Assembly: GCA_019455065.1 (NCBI GenBank)
Contig: JACFNC010000002.1
Location: 124,001 to 188,000, forward strand
Length of the DNA stretch: 64,000 nucleotides
Source: Rhodospirillales bacterium
GTDB taxonomy: Bacteria; Pseudomonadota; Alphaproteobacteria; Rhodospirillales; Magnetospirillaceae
Reading direction: 5' to 3'
Part shown: one piece after another, positions 1 to 9,546 of the stretch
Numbering within the stretch: the first letter of the stretch is position 1
Layout of the letters: the number at the start of each line of letters is the position of its first letter
The notes under the pieces: generated by a model
Database searches by the model: none
What the model was told of the DNA's origin: nothing
The model's input: only the letters and a program-made list of their open reading frames with translations
Position numbers and translations under genes: made by a program

Positions 1-2849
1 CGAACCACCCCGTCCCGCACCGACAACTCGCCGTCCCCTGACACATTGGCGGCCCATTCGTAGGTACTGTTGCCACCCGATTCGAAAGTGGCGCCGGCCG
101 ACAGGATCCCCGAGGCAACGTCGATGCCTGCCGTCGTGGCCAGGGCCTCGCGCAGCCGCGCATCCCTGAGGCTTACGGCTCCCGTGAGGGCGCCGTTTCT
201 CGTCAACCGGGCATCGGCCGATATGGGGCCGTCGAAGAGCGCGCCATCGAGCGACCGCAGTACCGCGGCGCCGTCGGCCACCCGCGCAACCGCCTGGACG
301 TTGTCGAGCCGGTATTCTTTATAGGCCACCGCCTTGGCCGCCAGGGACACGTCCGCCTCAAAGGCATCCAGCCACCCGAGGTCGAAGGGCTCGCGCGACC
401 AGGGAGCGCCCCCGGCCAGGTGGTTCGTGGCGCCATGCGCTTGGGAAGGCGGCGCCCCCAGGCGAAACTTGACCGGCTGCGGAGTCGCCGGCGCGACCAG
501 CCAGTCGCTCGGCGGTCGCGGCAACAGCGCCGCGCGGTTGACGGGCAGGAAACGGTCGACCACCACCTCGCCGGCATCGAGCCGCGCCGTTACCTTGGGC
601 TTGGCGGTGAGATCGGCGGATGCGGACCCCGAGAGGTCGGCCGAACCGATGACGAGCCGGATCTCGCTCGCCTCCGCGCGCATCCCCGCAACCGTCACCT
701 TCGCCGCCAGGTTGGCGGACCCGAGCTTGCCGGCGGGCCTGTAGTCCGGCTGGAAAACCCTTGCCAGCGCCACCGTGTCGGGATGGCTGGCGGAGAGGTC
801 GAGGCGCATCTCGGTCACGTCGCCAACGCTAACCACGCCCTTCGCTTCCATTTCGCCCCCGGCAAGCTCTGCCCGACCAGCAAGGCTGAATTCCGACATC
901 GGCCCGTCAAGGCTGCCCCTCACCGCGACCGGTCCCAGCCGATTGATGTCGAACCCGGGGACGACGCCAAGAACCCTCGCGACCCGGGCCGGCTGAGCGG
1001 CGCGCGCTTCGAACGTGAACTCGCGGAATTCGATCGGCCCGTGCGCCAGGTTCGCCAACCTGCCCTGCGCCTGTGAGGAAGCGCCGCCGAAGTCGCCCAC
1101 CGAGGCCTGCCTTATCGTCAGGTCACCGTCGACCAAGGCGCCTTCGAACGAGACATCGCGCGCCATCACCTCGTTCATGGTCAGACTGTCCGCCCTCGCC
1201 CGCACGTTGGCGTCGAAGGCGGCGAGGATCGGCAGCCCCGCTTGGTCGGGGGCCGCACCGTCGGCTGGCGCACCTGATGCCTCGTCGCCGTCGCGGGCGA
1301 CGGGCCGGTAGGCGTCGACGTTCAGATTGTCGATCACCAGGTTGGCGCCCACCGCCGGCCTCCCCTCCAGGCGAAGCGTGGCGGTGCCGCGCAGGCGCGA
1401 GGTGTCGAGGCGCACGTCGACGTCGCTCACCTGCAACTGGTCAAGCGTGCCCTTGATGGCGGCGTGGGCGGCGAACTTGCGCAGGCGGTCCGCGGGCACG
1501 TCGGCGACAGGAACGCCCAGCCAATCGAACACGGCGCGCAGATTGTCCGATACCGCCTCGACGGCGCCGTTCACGGCAAGGTTTCCATCCACCCCACGGA
1601 GATCGCCCGACAAGCTGACGTCGGAACCGCCGGGCAGCAGGGCCGTGGCCCTCCGAACCGCGAGCCGCCCCTCCCCGAGCGCGGCGTCCAGCTTGGCCTG
1701 CCGAACGATGCCCCCCCGGTAAACGACGACGTCGGCCGTGGCGTTCACCGTGGCGTCAAGGCCCTCAGGCAAAGCGAGCCCCGCGACGGGCGAACTTCCA
1801 TCCTGCGGCTGCGGCTCGTTCGGCCCTGCCGGTGGTGTGTCGGCGGTTACCAGCGCATCGAGGTCCAGCCGGCCGAATGCGAGGGTCGCGTCGATATTGG
1901 GGCGCCCGGCCAACCGCGCGGCCAACGCCCCGCCCACGCGGGTCTCACCCAGGCGGGCGGACAGTTCATTGACCGTCACTCGTCCGGGCGACACCTCGAT
2001 GCCGCCCTCAAACGAAAAAGGTTGCCTGAGATTGACGGGAAATCCCGAGGGATCAATCGCCAGCGCGGCGACCTGCTCGAAGCTGTCCGACGAGGCGGTC
2101 ACCTTGGCACGGATCAAAACCTCCTCCGCCGTCGCGATCTGCCCGGCCATTTTCGCCTGCGCCTTCGCGCCGGGAAGGCGCAAGACGGCATTGAACGCCG
2201 CCGGCCCATCCCCGGACAGACGCCCCGTCGTGGCCTCGAATACCAGTTCCGTACCGCGCCAGACGGCATCGCCGCTAACCTGGAAGGGCCCGTTCAAGGA
2301 CCCCGCCGAGACGGTGGCGTCGATATCCTCCACGCGAACGGCTTGCGCGCGGGGGCGCTCGTAGGTGACCACCCCCGATTCGATGATCAGGCGGTCGAAG
2401 CGCACCTCGGTCGTTTCGCGTAGCGAACCCGGGCTTTCGGCGGGCTTCGCGCCGTCGGGCTTTCCGCCGAACCGCCAATTGACCCGCCCGTCTTCGAATT
2501 CCTGGAGGCGCATGACGGGCTCGACCAGAATGAGCGACTCCACCCGCACCGCGCCACGCAGCAACGCCGCGGGATTGAGCCTCAGGCGTAGCGACTCCAC
2601 GGTCGCCATGTACGGTTCCGATGCCCCCGGGAGGTTGGCCAGCCGAACCCGCTCCACCGACAAAGCGGGGACGGGAACGAGGCCGAGCGAGAGATCACCC
2701 TCGATCTCCACGCGCCGATCGAGCGCCTCTTCCAGCCGGCCCGCGATTTCCGGCTTGTATCGGTTCCAGTCGATAAGCCTGGGACCGACCACCACGGCCG
2801 CCGCCAGCAACCCAAGCAGCACGGCCCCGGCGATCGCGAGCTTTCTCAT
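1..2849 (-). CDS. AsmA family protein (3' end beyond window)
   Basis: At least 949 codons are open in one frame running off the left edge, so the C-terminus is missing. The protein starts MRKLAIAGAVLLGLLAAAVV, a single N-terminal membrane anchor. Next comes the typical AsmA entry (PRLIDWNRYKPEIAGRLEEA) and a long run of repeated beta-strand units with many LSG, RLDG and DL turns. AsmA-like proteins are inner-membrane-anchored periplasmic proteins, thought to act in phospholipid transport or outer-membrane assembly. The last visible residues (GDGELSVRDGVV) resemble the C-terminal AsmA_2 region, so little is probably missing. The ATG at 2847-2849 is preceded by a GGAG about ten bases upstream. 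No partner gene is adjacent. Confidence 0.88.
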   Translation of the reverse strand, partial: MRKLAIAGAVLLGLLAAAVVVGPRLIDWNRYKPEIAGRLEEALDRRVEIEGDLSLGLVPVPALSVERVRLANLPGASEPYMATVESLRLRLNPAALLRGAVRVESLILVEPVMRLQEFEDGRVNWRFGGKPDGAKPAESPGSLRETTEVRFDRLIIESGVVTYERPRAQAVRVEDIDATVSAGSLNGPFQVSGDAVWRGTELVFEATTGRLSGDGPAAFNAVLRLPGAKAQAKMAGQIATAEEVLIRAKVTASSDSFEQVAALAIDPSGFPVNLRQPFSFEGGIEVSPGRVTVNELSARLGETRVGGALAARLAGRPNIDATLAFGRLDLDALVTADTPPAGPNEPQPQDGSSPVAGLALPEGLDATVNATADVVVYRGGIVRQAKLDAALGEGRLAVRRATALLPGGSDVSLSGDLRGVDGNLAVNGAVEAVSDNLRAVFDWLGVPVADVPADRLRKFAAHAAIKGTLDQLQVSDVDVRLDTSRLRGTATLRLEGRPAVGANLVIDNLNVDAYRPVARDGDEASGAPADGAAPDQAGLPILAAFDANVRARADSLTMNEVMARDVSFEGALVDGDLTIRQASVGDFGGASSQAQGRLANLAHGPIEFREFTFEARAAQPARVARVLGVVPGFDINRLGPVAVRGSLDGPMSEFSLAGRAELAGGEMEAKGVVSVGDVTEMRLDLSASHPDTVALARVFQPDYRPAGKLGSANLAAKVTVAGMRAEASEIRLVIGSADLSGSASADLTAKPKVTARLDAGEVVVDRFLPVNRAALLPRPPSDWLVAPATPQPVKFRLGAPPSQAHGATNHLAGGAPWSREPFDLGWLDAFEADVSLAAKAVAYKEYRLDNVQAVARVADGAAVLRSLDGALFDGPISADARLTRNGALTGAVSLRDARLREALATTAGIDVASGILSAGATFESGGNSTYEWAANVSGDGELSVRDGVV

Positions 2850-3150
2850 CGAACGGTCTCCACGTTGCCGTGTCTAATGTAGTCGCCTGCTCGCCGCCGG
2901 GAAACCGCGAGCAAGGCGTGCCTCAACGTTGGGCAAGGTTGAAAGCCATACCGCCGGCCCACAGCTAGACTGTGAAAGATGCCCGGCCTTCCACCGCGGC
3001 ACCCCGCGGACGGGCCGGCGCCCATTGAAATATTCAGCCTACGCATCCTTATTCATTAATTGCGAACAGTACTCGTGACACGCGGTCAAGCCAAGAGCGG
3101 GATGCCGCTGCCGGCGGCCACGGGTATTAGAGTGCGGGGATGCGGCGTAG
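2850..3150. other. Divergent intergenic region, no gene seen
   Basis: About 300 bases separate the leftward AsmA gene from the rightward thioredoxin-NHL gene. It is slightly AT-richer around 3030-3065. It presumably carries both promoters, but I see no convincing -35/-10 pair, RNA gene or inverted repeat. Confidence 0.4.
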
Positions 3151-4617
3151 ATGTTCGGAATTACTCGGGCACCCGATTTCGATCGAGCCGGCCTGACTTG
3201 GGTTAATGTGGACAACCCCCTCACGCTGGCTGATTTTTCTGGAAAGTTGCTTATCCTCGATTTTTTTACCTATTGCTGCATCAACTGCATCCACGTGCAA
3301 CCGACCTTGCGGCGTATCGAGGAGGCTTTCGCCAACGAAATCGTCGTCGTCGGAGTTCACTCGCCCAAGTTCATGGCCGAACGATTCGACGGCAGTCTGC
3401 GGCAGGCGATCGCGCGCCACGATATCCGGCATCCCGTCGTGCACGACCCGCATCTGACGCTGTGGGACGAATACGCCGTCCGGGCGTGGCCAACCCTGGT
3501 CTTCGTGTCGCCGCAAGGACGCGTGATTGGGCGGCTCGCCGGAGAACCGAACACGGACATGTTGATGCAGGGCATCGGCAACATGGTCGCCGAGTTCTGG
3601 CGGCGGGGCGAAATCTCGCCCGCGCCTTTTCCGGTATCGCCTCCCGCGCGCCCTACCGGACGCCTGTCGTTCCCCGGAAAGATCAAGTTGGCGCCGCTGG
3701 CACGGGGAAAGGCGTGGGCGGTGGCGGACGCGGGACACCACCAGATCGTGCTGTTCGACGATTTGGGACGAGAACTACGGCGTTACGGCGCGGGCATCGA
3801 GGGCTTCGAGGACGGCCCGGCGGAGTCGGCCCACTTTCGATCGCCGCAGGGACTGGCCTGCGTCATTGATGCGATCTTTGTCGCCGACACCGGCAACCAC
3901 GCCATCCGGCGCATCGACCGGACGACGGGCGAGGTGCGCACGGTCGCGGGGATGGGCGTCCGCGGGCCTGCCCTCGAGGGAAGGGCGCAGGGTCTGCGCA
4001 CCGCCTTGGCATCGCCATGGGACCTGGAACTTTTGGGCAATGATCTTTATTTCGCGAACGCCGGCTCCCATCAGATCGGCCGCCTGGATCTGGGAAGCGG
4101 CGGCGTGGAATCAGCCGCCGGGTGCGGGATCGAGGACATCGCCGACGGCCCGGCGCTGGAGGCCGGCTTGGCGCAGCCGAGCGGCCTCGCCGCCGACGCC
4201 AGGACCCGAACGCTCTATTTCGCCGACAGCGAAACCTCGTCCGTTCGAGTTCTTCGCCTGGACGGCGCGGCCCGCGTGGAGACCCTGGTCGGGACCGGGC
4301 TGTTCGATGCCGGCCACGTCAATGGAGCCTTCTCGCAGGCTTTGTTTCAACATCCGCTGGGTCTGACAGTCTTCGGCCGCCGGCTGCTGGTCGCCGACAG
4401 CTACAACGGGGCGATCCGGCAACTCGACCTGCGATCGCGGACCGTAACTGATCTTGACATACCGCATTGTCGGGATCCGCTCTGCCGGCCGCTGGGCGAG
4501 CCGGCCGGCATCGCCACCGCCGGCCGCAACCGGCTGCTCGTGTCCGACACTAACAACCACCGCATTCTCGAATACCGACTCGACCAGGGCACCATGCGTA
4601 GTTGGGCGACCCCATAA
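3151..4617 (+). CDS. Thioredoxin-fold and NHL-repeat protein (NHLRC2-like)
   Basis: The product is 488 residues in two parts. Residues 1-150 are a thioredoxin/TlpA-like fold with a redox CxxC at C43-I-N-C46, inside the characteristic FTYCCINCIH string. From about residue 170 to the end are NHL-type beta-propeller repeats (for example GLACVIDAIFVADTGNHAIR, LLVSDTNNHRILEY). This order matches the NHLRC2 family of bacteria and animals, whose exact reaction is not established. There is no signal peptide, so a cytoplasmic protein is inferred. The gene stands alone between the AsmA gene and a small hypothetical gene. The ATG start is supported by domain completeness; the ribosome-binding site is weak. 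Confidence 0.85.
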   Translation: MFGITRAPDFDRAGLTWVNVDNPLTLADFSGKLLILDFFTYCCINCIHVQPTLRRIEEAFANEIVVVGVHSPKFMAERFDGSLRQAIARHDIRHPVVHDPHLTLWDEYAVRAWPTLVFVSPQGRVIGRLAGEPNTDMLMQGIGNMVAEFWRRGEISPAPFPVSPPARPTGRLSFPGKIKLAPLARGKAWAVADAGHHQIVLFDDLGRELRRYGAGIEGFEDGPAESAHFRSPQGLACVIDAIFVADTGNHAIRRIDRTTGEVRTVAGMGVRGPALEGRAQGLRTALASPWDLELLGNDLYFANAGSHQIGRLDLGSGGVESAAGCGIEDIADGPALEAGLAQPSGLAADARTRTLYFADSETSSVRVLRLDGAARVETLVGTGLFDAGHVNGAFSQALFQHPLGLTVFGRRLLVADSYNGAIRQLDLRSRTVTDLDIPHCRDPLCRPLGEPAGIATAGRNRLLVSDTNNHRILEYRLDQGTMRSWATP

Positions 4618-4692
4618 TTGCGCGCGGGTTGACTGGCGGCGGCGGCCCCCTCAGTATGGCGGCACATGACTTTCGGCCAGGAGGGGCTGGAA

Positions 4693-4998
4693 ATGGCGGC
4701 TAAGAGCCGTTCCGAAATCATCGCCGACATCGAGGCCCATGTCGCCAAGAACGGCGGCGACTTCGCCGCGTGGTTCACTAGCGTGACGGCCAATCCCAAG
4801 AAAGCGCTGTTCCAGGACCACCGGCTGAAGACCGAGGGCGACGCCTGGATCTGCCGGCGGGCCATGGCCTCGGACCAGGCGTCCGAGGTCGCCGAATATT
4901 TCGCCACCGTCCGCGGAACCAAAGGGGGCAACCGCGCTTCCGGCATGGACGAGGAATACGTTTACGCCTACAAAATGAAGTCGCACACCCGCCCCTGA
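4693..4998 (+). CDS. Small conserved hypothetical protein
   Basis: I do not recognise this family with certainty. The start chosen is the ATG at 4693, because AGGAGG lies at 4679-4684 with an eight-base gap. An in-frame ATG at 4666 lacks such a site. The 101-residue product begins MAAKSRSEIIADIEAHVAKN. It is soluble and rich in charged residues, with no membrane segment or signal peptide and one cysteine. It lies 46 bases before the aminotransferase gene on the same strand and may be cotranscribed with it. The residues FQDHRLKTEGDAWICRRA look like the best conserved patch. Confidence 0.65.
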   Translation: MAAKSRSEIIADIEAHVAKNGGDFAAWFTSVTANPKKALFQDHRLKTEGDAWICRRAMASDQASEVAEYFATVRGTKGGNRASGMDEEYVYAYKMKSHTRP

Positions 4999-5044
4999 TA
5001 CGAGAATGGCCGCCGCAGTGCAAAGCGCGCGCCGAGGAACCGCC

Positions 5045-6427
5045 ATGCATTCACGTGCGAACTCCACCGCCGGCCGCGACGTCGCCTACGTTTTGCACCC
5101 CTATACCAACTTGAAGCGCCACGAGGCCGTCGGCCCGCTGGTCATCACCCACGGCAAGGGGGTGCGCGTCTTCGACGACAACGGCAAGGATTACATCGAG
5201 GGGATGGCCGGCTTGTGGTGTACCGCCCTGGGCTGGGGCGAGGAGCGCCTGGCCGAGGTTGCGGCCCGCCAGATGAGGGAGTTGCCCTTCTACCACACCT
5301 TCAACCACAAGAGCCACGAAGCGGCCGTCGAACTCGCCGAGCGGCTGGTCACGATGGCTCCGGTGCCGATGTCGAAAGCGTTCTTCGCCAACAGCGGCTC
5401 CGAGGCGAACGACTCCGCCATCAAGCTGATCTGGTACTACAACAACGCCATCGGCCGGCCGCTCAAGAAGAAGATCATATCGCGGCACAAGGCTTATCAC
5501 GGGGTGACCGTGGCAACAGCCAGCCTCACCGTCCTGCCCAACAACCAGCGCAGCTTCGACCTGCCGATCGCGGGCATCCTGCACACGAGTTGCCCGCACC
5601 ATTACCGGTTCGGCGCCGAAGGGGAATCCGAGGAGGCCTTTTCGAGCCGCTGCGCCGAGGACCTGGAGCGGCTGATCCTGGCCGAGGGACCGGATACGGT
5701 GGCCGCCTTTTTCGCCGAGCCGGTGATGGGGGCGGGCGGCGTGATCGTGCCGCCGGCGGGGTATTTCGAGAAGATTCAGGCGGTCTTGCGCAAGTACGAC
5801 GTGCTTCTGGTCGCCGACGAGGTGATTTGCGGGTTCGGGCGCACCGGCAACATGTGGGGCAGCGAGACCTTTGGAATGCGGCCCGACATGATGACGATGG
5901 CCAAGGGCCTGTCGTCCGGCTATCTGCCGATCTCGGCGCTGCTCATTTCCGAGCCGATCTACGCCGCCGTGGCCGCGGAAAGCGACGCCATCGGCGTGTT
6001 CGGCCACGGGTTCACCTATTCCGGACATCCGGTTCCGGCCGCCGTGGCGCTCGAGGTGCTGAACATCTATGACGAGCGCGACGTCCTTGGCCACGTCCGC
6101 GGCGTCGCCCCCTATTTCCAAAGGCGCCTGCGACGATTTGCCGCACACCAGATGGTGGGGGAGGTGCGCGGGGTGGGACTGATCGCAGCGGTCGAACTGG
6201 TGCGCGACAAAGCCAGCCGCGAGAGCTTCGATCCAAAGGCGGCGGTCGGCCCATCCCTGGTGGCGCGGGCGCAGGAAAACGGGCTGATTCTGCGGGCCAT
6301 GGGCGACTCCATCGCCTTCTCGCCGCCGCTGGTTTTGGACGAGCGGGATATCGACGAGATCGCCGACCGCTTCGGCCGGGCGCTTGACGAAACTCATGGC
6401 TGGGCGCGGGCCAGCGGACTTATGTGA
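5045..6427 (+). CDS. Class-III pyridoxal-phosphate aminotransferase
   Basis: This is a fold-type I, class-III (omega) aminotransferase of 460 residues, a usual length for the family. Visible hallmarks are the N-terminal block VLHPYTNLKRHEAVGP, the cofactor-phosphate region NSGSEANDSAIK, the carboxylate-binding VADEVICGFGRTG and the Schiff-base lysine near residue 287 in MAKGLSSGY. Relatives use beta-alanine, taurine, putrescine or aromatic amines as amino donors and pyruvate or 2-oxoglutarate as acceptor; the donor here cannot be told. The start at 5045 is preferred over 5006 because GAGG lies seven bases upstream and the homologous region begins just after it. The next gene is the PLP enzyme ALAS. 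Confidence 0.9.
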   Translation: MHSRANSTAGRDVAYVLHPYTNLKRHEAVGPLVITHGKGVRVFDDNGKDYIEGMAGLWCTALGWGEERLAEVAARQMRELPFYHTFNHKSHEAAVELAERLVTMAPVPMSKAFFANSGSEANDSAIKLIWYYNNAIGRPLKKKIISRHKAYHGVTVATASLTVLPNNQRSFDLPIAGILHTSCPHHYRFGAEGESEEAFSSRCAEDLERLILAEGPDTVAAFFAEPVMGAGGVIVPPAGYFEKIQAVLRKYDVLLVADEVICGFGRTGNMWGSETFGMRPDMMTMAKGLSSGYLPISALLISEPIYAAVAAESDAIGVFGHGFTYSGHPVPAAVALEVLNIYDERDVLGHVRGVAPYFQRRLRRFAAHQMVGEVRGVGLIAAVELVRDKASRESFDPKAAVGPSLVARAQENGLILRAMGDSIAFSPPLVLDERDIDEIADRFGRALDETHGWARASGLM

Positions 6428-6533
6428 TGGAATGCCGCGATGATTGCGTCCAAGGGGTTGAACTCGGTAGGATGGGGGAATTCAACACAGCCGGGTAAGT
6501 GAATAACGCTGCCCAGGCGTGGGAGGGTCGTTG

Positions 6534-7748
6534 ATGGATTACGAGGGTTTCTTCCAGGCGCGTATTGACCAGCTCAAGGCCGAGGGCCGCTATCGGATCT
6601 TCGCGGATCTCGAGCGCTGCTGCGGCTCTTTTCCGATGGCCAGGAACTATCGCGACGACGGCGTGCACGACGTCACCGTCTGGTGCAGCAACGACTATCT
6701 CGGCATGGGCGAGCACCCGGTGGTCATCGAGGCGATGATCGAGGCGCTGCGCAAGTGCGGCGCCGGCGCCGGCGGGACCCGCAACATCTCCGGCACCAAC
6801 CACTACCACGTCCTCCTGGAACAGGAGCTTGCCGACTTCAACAAGAAAGAGTCGGCGTTGCTCTTCACCTCGGGCTACGTTGCCAATCAGACGACCCTGA
6901 GCACGCTGGGCGCCAACCTGCCGGGTTTGGTCATTTATTCCGACTCCCTCAATCATAATTCCATGATCGAGGGCATCCGCCACGGCCGGTCGCACAAGCA
7001 TGTCTGGCAGCACAACGACGTCGAGCACCTGGAACATCTCCTGAAAGCGTCGGACCCCGCCGCGCCCAAGCTGATCGCCTTCGAGTCGGTCTATTCGATG
7101 GACGGCGACATCGCCCCCATCAAGGAAATCTGCGACGTGGCCGACAAGTACAACGCCATGACCTTCCTCGACGAAGTTCACGCCGTCGGCATGTACGGCC
7201 GGGAAGGCGCCGGGGTTGCCGAACGCGACGGGCAGATCGACCGCATCACCATCGTTCAGGGCACCTTGGCGAAGGCCATCGGCGTGGTCGGCGGCTACAT
7301 CGCCGGCTCGGCCGCACTCGTCGATTTCGTGCGAAGCTTCGGCCAGGGATTCATCTTCTCGAGTTCGGTGCCGCCCGCCGTCGCAGCCGGCGCGCTGGCC
7401 AGCGTCCGCCACCTGCGCAAGCACCCCGAAATCCGCGAACGCCACCAGGAACGGGCCGCCACCCTGAAGCGCCGCCTTACCCAGATCGGCCTGCCGGTGC
7501 TGCCCTCGATCAGCCACATCGTGCCGGTGATGGTCGGCGACGCGGCCCTGTGCAAGCAGGCCAGCGACCAGCTCCTGCGCCGCCACAACATCTACGTCCA
7601 GCCGATCAACTACCCCACGGTCCCGATGGGCACCGAGCGGCTGCGCATCACGCCGACCCCGCTGCACGACGACGCCATGATGGACCGCCTGGTTGCCGCC
7701 CTGGCGGAGGTGTGGAGCACCCTGGGCATAAAGAAAGCCGCCGCCTGA
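6534..7748 (+). CDS. hemA: 5-aminolevulinate synthase
   Basis: The enzyme condenses glycine with succinyl-CoA to 5-aminolevulinate, the first step of tetrapyrrole synthesis by the C4 (Shemin) route of alphaproteobacteria. The 404-residue product begins MDYEGFFQARIDQLKAEGRY, typical of bacterial ALAS. It shows the glycine-rich GAGAGGTRNISGTNHYH, the aspartate site FLDEVHAVGMYG and the PLP lysine at about K247 in TLAKAIGVVGGY. Length agrees with bacterial ALAS (about 400-409). The ATG at 6534 is preferred because GGGAGG precedes it by seven bases; a GTG at 6519 has none. No heme-regulatory site was seen. Confidence 0.96.
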   Translation: MDYEGFFQARIDQLKAEGRYRIFADLERCCGSFPMARNYRDDGVHDVTVWCSNDYLGMGEHPVVIEAMIEALRKCGAGAGGTRNISGTNHYHVLLEQELADFNKKESALLFTSGYVANQTTLSTLGANLPGLVIYSDSLNHNSMIEGIRHGRSHKHVWQHNDVEHLEHLLKASDPAAPKLIAFESVYSMDGDIAPIKEICDVADKYNAMTFLDEVHAVGMYGREGAGVAERDGQIDRITIVQGTLAKAIGVVGGYIAGSAALVDFVRSFGQGFIFSSSVPPAVAAGALASVRHLRKHPEIRERHQERAATLKRRLTQIGLPVLPSISHIVPVMVGDAALCKQASDQLLRRHNIYVQPINYPTVPMGTERLRITPTPLHDDAMMDRLVAALAEVWSTLGIKKAAA

Positions 7749-7760
7749 CGGCATTATCTC

Positions 7761-7835
7761 GTCCTTGCGAGGAGCATGGCGACGAAGCGATCCACTTTGC
7801 GGTGCGCGTGGATTGCTTTGTCTGCTGCGCAATGG
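7761..7835. repeat. Dispersed palindromic element, family 3, long copy
   Basis: Downstream of hemA lies an imperfect long inverted repeat. The left arm (7764-7793) reads CTTGCGAGGAGC, then GCGACGAAGCGATCC. The right arm (7809-7835) reads TGGATTGCTTTGTC, then GCTGCGCAATGGC. It matches, from memory, a widely dispersed proteobacterial intergenic repeat whose intact ends read TTGCGAGGAGC / GCTCCTCGCAA. Related shorter copies lie at 12178-12217 and 16794-16835. Confidence 0.7.
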
Positions 7836-7917
7836 CCTCTTTGGCCGCCAGGCCTGGATGGACGGCGAGGACCTTTGTCCCTATATTGAAGGCAACGCCA
7901 ACCGCAGCGGGGCCGCC

Positions 7918-8457
7918 ATGTTCGCCGACAACACGCTGACGCCGAAGGAAGCCGTTCGCCTGTGCGCGCTCGGATCCATCGCCGGCGGGCCGGTTCGGTA
8001 CGGGGCCCTGGCCGGGTCGGTGCGCCACTTCACCAGCCGGATCATGGGGCCGTCCTTGGACCTCATGGGCACTTCGATCGAACTCCTGCGCTATGAGGGC
8101 TTGGTCGAATCCGAAAACGGGCTGGGGATGGAGCACGACCCCCTGCTCAGCATCACCGAAGCCGGCTGGCGCGAACTCCGCGCGCTCCTTACCGCCAAGC
8201 TGCGGCCGGGGAGCGATCTCAGCAAGCTGGTGATCGCCCTGAAGTTCCGGTTCCTGCACCTCCTCGACCCGGTCGACCAACGGGACCAGGTGGAGATGCT
8301 GGCCGAGGCCTCGGAAAGCGAACTCAACCGCCTGCTCGACCTGCGCCAGCACCACGCCGAGGACGGCGGCCATCTGGTGGCGTGGCTCGACCACGACATC
8401 GAACTGGTGGAGAGCCGGCTGGCCTGGCTCGAGGCATTCGCCCAACGCGCCCGCTAG
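7918..8457 (+). CDS. PadR-like winged-helix regulator, putative
   Basis: The 179-residue product begins MFADNTLTPKEAVRLCALG. Residues 10-95 look like a winged-helix DNA-binding domain, including YGALAGSVRHFTSRIMGPSL and LLRYEGLVESENGLG. The C-terminal half is helical and probably dimerises, as in PadR/Vir families. It has no membrane segment. The ATG at 7918 is the natural start: the reading frame upstream runs through repeat DNA and makes no protein-like sequence. The ligand and target are unknown; nearby hemA and the convergent SDR are possible targets only by position. The regulator call is inferred from fold-like patterning, not from a diagnostic motif. Confidence 0.6.
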   Translation: MFADNTLTPKEAVRLCALGSIAGGPVRYGALAGSVRHFTSRIMGPSLDLMGTSIELLRYEGLVESENGLGMEHDPLLSITEAGWRELRALLTAKLRPGSDLSKLVIALKFRFLHLLDPVDQRDQVEMLAEASESELNRLLDLRQHHAEDGGHLVAWLDHDIELVESRLAWLEAFAQRAR

Positions 8458-8485
8458 GCCGCGCCGGGCTGTCCAGCGCCCGCAT

Positions 8486-9226
8486 CTAATAAAGATGCTG
8501 GCCGCCGGTGACGAAAATCTCGGTCCCGGTGACGTAGGCGAAGTCGTCCGAGCAGAGCTGGAACACGGTGCCCGCCACGTCGGCGGTCGAGCCCATGCGC
8601 TCGAGCGGGATACGTGGGATCAGCGCCTCGTAGTCGGCGGAGATCATCTCCGTCTTGATTTCGCCCGGCGCCACGGCATTCACCCGCACGCCGAGCTGTG
8701 CGAACTCGACCGCCATCTCGCGGGTCAGCCCTGACAGCGCCGCCTTCGAGGTCGAATACGCCGAGCCCGCGAAGGGATGAACGAAATGTCCGGCGATCGA
8801 GGTGATGTTGACGATCGCCCCCTTGCCGCGGTGCAAAGCAGAGGCAAAGCCGCGCGCCAGCCGTAGGGGCGCGAAGAGGTTGAGCTCGAATACCTGCCGC
8901 CAGCCGTCGATGGTCCCGTTCAGCACGCCGAGCCGCTCCTTGAACGGGGTCTTCGGCGAAAAGCCGGCATTGTTGACCAGGGCGTGCAGCGGCCCCGTCC
9001 CCAGAATCTCGTTCACCTGGGCGACGAAGGCATCGATGCTGGCGCCGTCGGTGAGGTCGGTCGGGATGTGATGCGACCAGTTGGGGTCGCGGCGGCACTC
9101 GGCCGGCGCATCCTCGCGCGAGCAGGTGATCACCCGCCAGCCCTCGTGGCTGAAACGGGCCACGGTGGCGTGGCCGATGCCCCGGCTGGCGCCCGTCAGC
9201 ACGACCGTCTTGCGGAGTTCCTCCAT
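8486..9226 (-). CDS. SDR family NAD(P)-dependent oxidoreductase
   Basis: A classical short-chain dehydrogenase/reductase of 246 residues. It has the cofactor motif TGASRGIG near residue 12, NNAG in the middle, the catalytic serine in ITSIAG and the Tyr-Lys pair in AYSTSKAAL. The C-terminal GTEIFVTGGQHLY is typical. It presumably reduces a ketone or oxidises an alcohol; the substrate cannot be read. It is convergent with the PadR-like gene, with 28 bases between stop codons. Downstream genes on the plus strand belong to other functions, so it appears to be monocistronic. Confidence 0.9.
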   Translation of the reverse strand: MEELRKTVVLTGASRGIGHATVARFSHEGWRVITCSREDAPAECRRDPNWSHHIPTDLTDGASIDAFVAQVNEILGTGPLHALVNNAGFSPKTPFKERLGVLNGTIDGWRQVFELNLFAPLRLARGFASALHRGKGAIVNITSIAGHFVHPFAGSAYSTSKAALSGLTREMAVEFAQLGVRVNAVAPGEIKTEMISADYEALIPRIPLERMGSTADVAGTVFQLCSDDFAYVTGTEIFVTGGQHLY

Positions 9227-9288
9227 GCGGGCAGCCTAAGCCAAGCCGCCCGGCCGTACAATGGCCAGCCATGCGCGTATCGGGGCGC

Positions 9289-9546
9289 TCAGCGGGCGCG
9301 GCGGGCGCGGAAGGCCCCCAAGCCGGTCTCGTAGCGGCGGGCACGCCTGACATCACCCTGGGCCCGGGCACAGGCGATCTCGTCGCACAGGATCGTTTCG
9401 ATGACCTCGCGGCCGCCCTCGGTGGCGAGCATGTTCTCCGCCCATTCCGCTGCGACGACGTCGGCAAGGTGCTGGTGGCGGGCGATGGCCTCGAGTTGAT
9501 CTTCGGTGAGTCCGCAGAACGCGATGCAATCCTGGAGCGTCAGCAT
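9289..9546 (-). CDS. Small conserved hypothetical protein near USP gene
   Basis: The 85-residue product begins MLTLQDCIAFCGLTEDQLEA and ends GLGAFRARRAR. The start at 9546 is supported by GGGAGG seven bases upstream; longer starts lack a site. The pattern LTEDQLEAIARHQHLADVVAAEW followed by a helical tail resembles a small family I remember from alphaproteobacteria, with no assigned function. It has no signal peptide, and cysteines occur at 7, 11, 54 and 59. It lies 117 bases downstream of the universal stress protein on the same strand and may share its transcript. Confidence 0.65.
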   Translation of the reverse strand: MLTLQDCIAFCGLTEDQLEAIARHQHLADVVAAEWAENMLATEGGREVIETILCDEIACARAQGDVRRARRYETGLGAFRARRAR

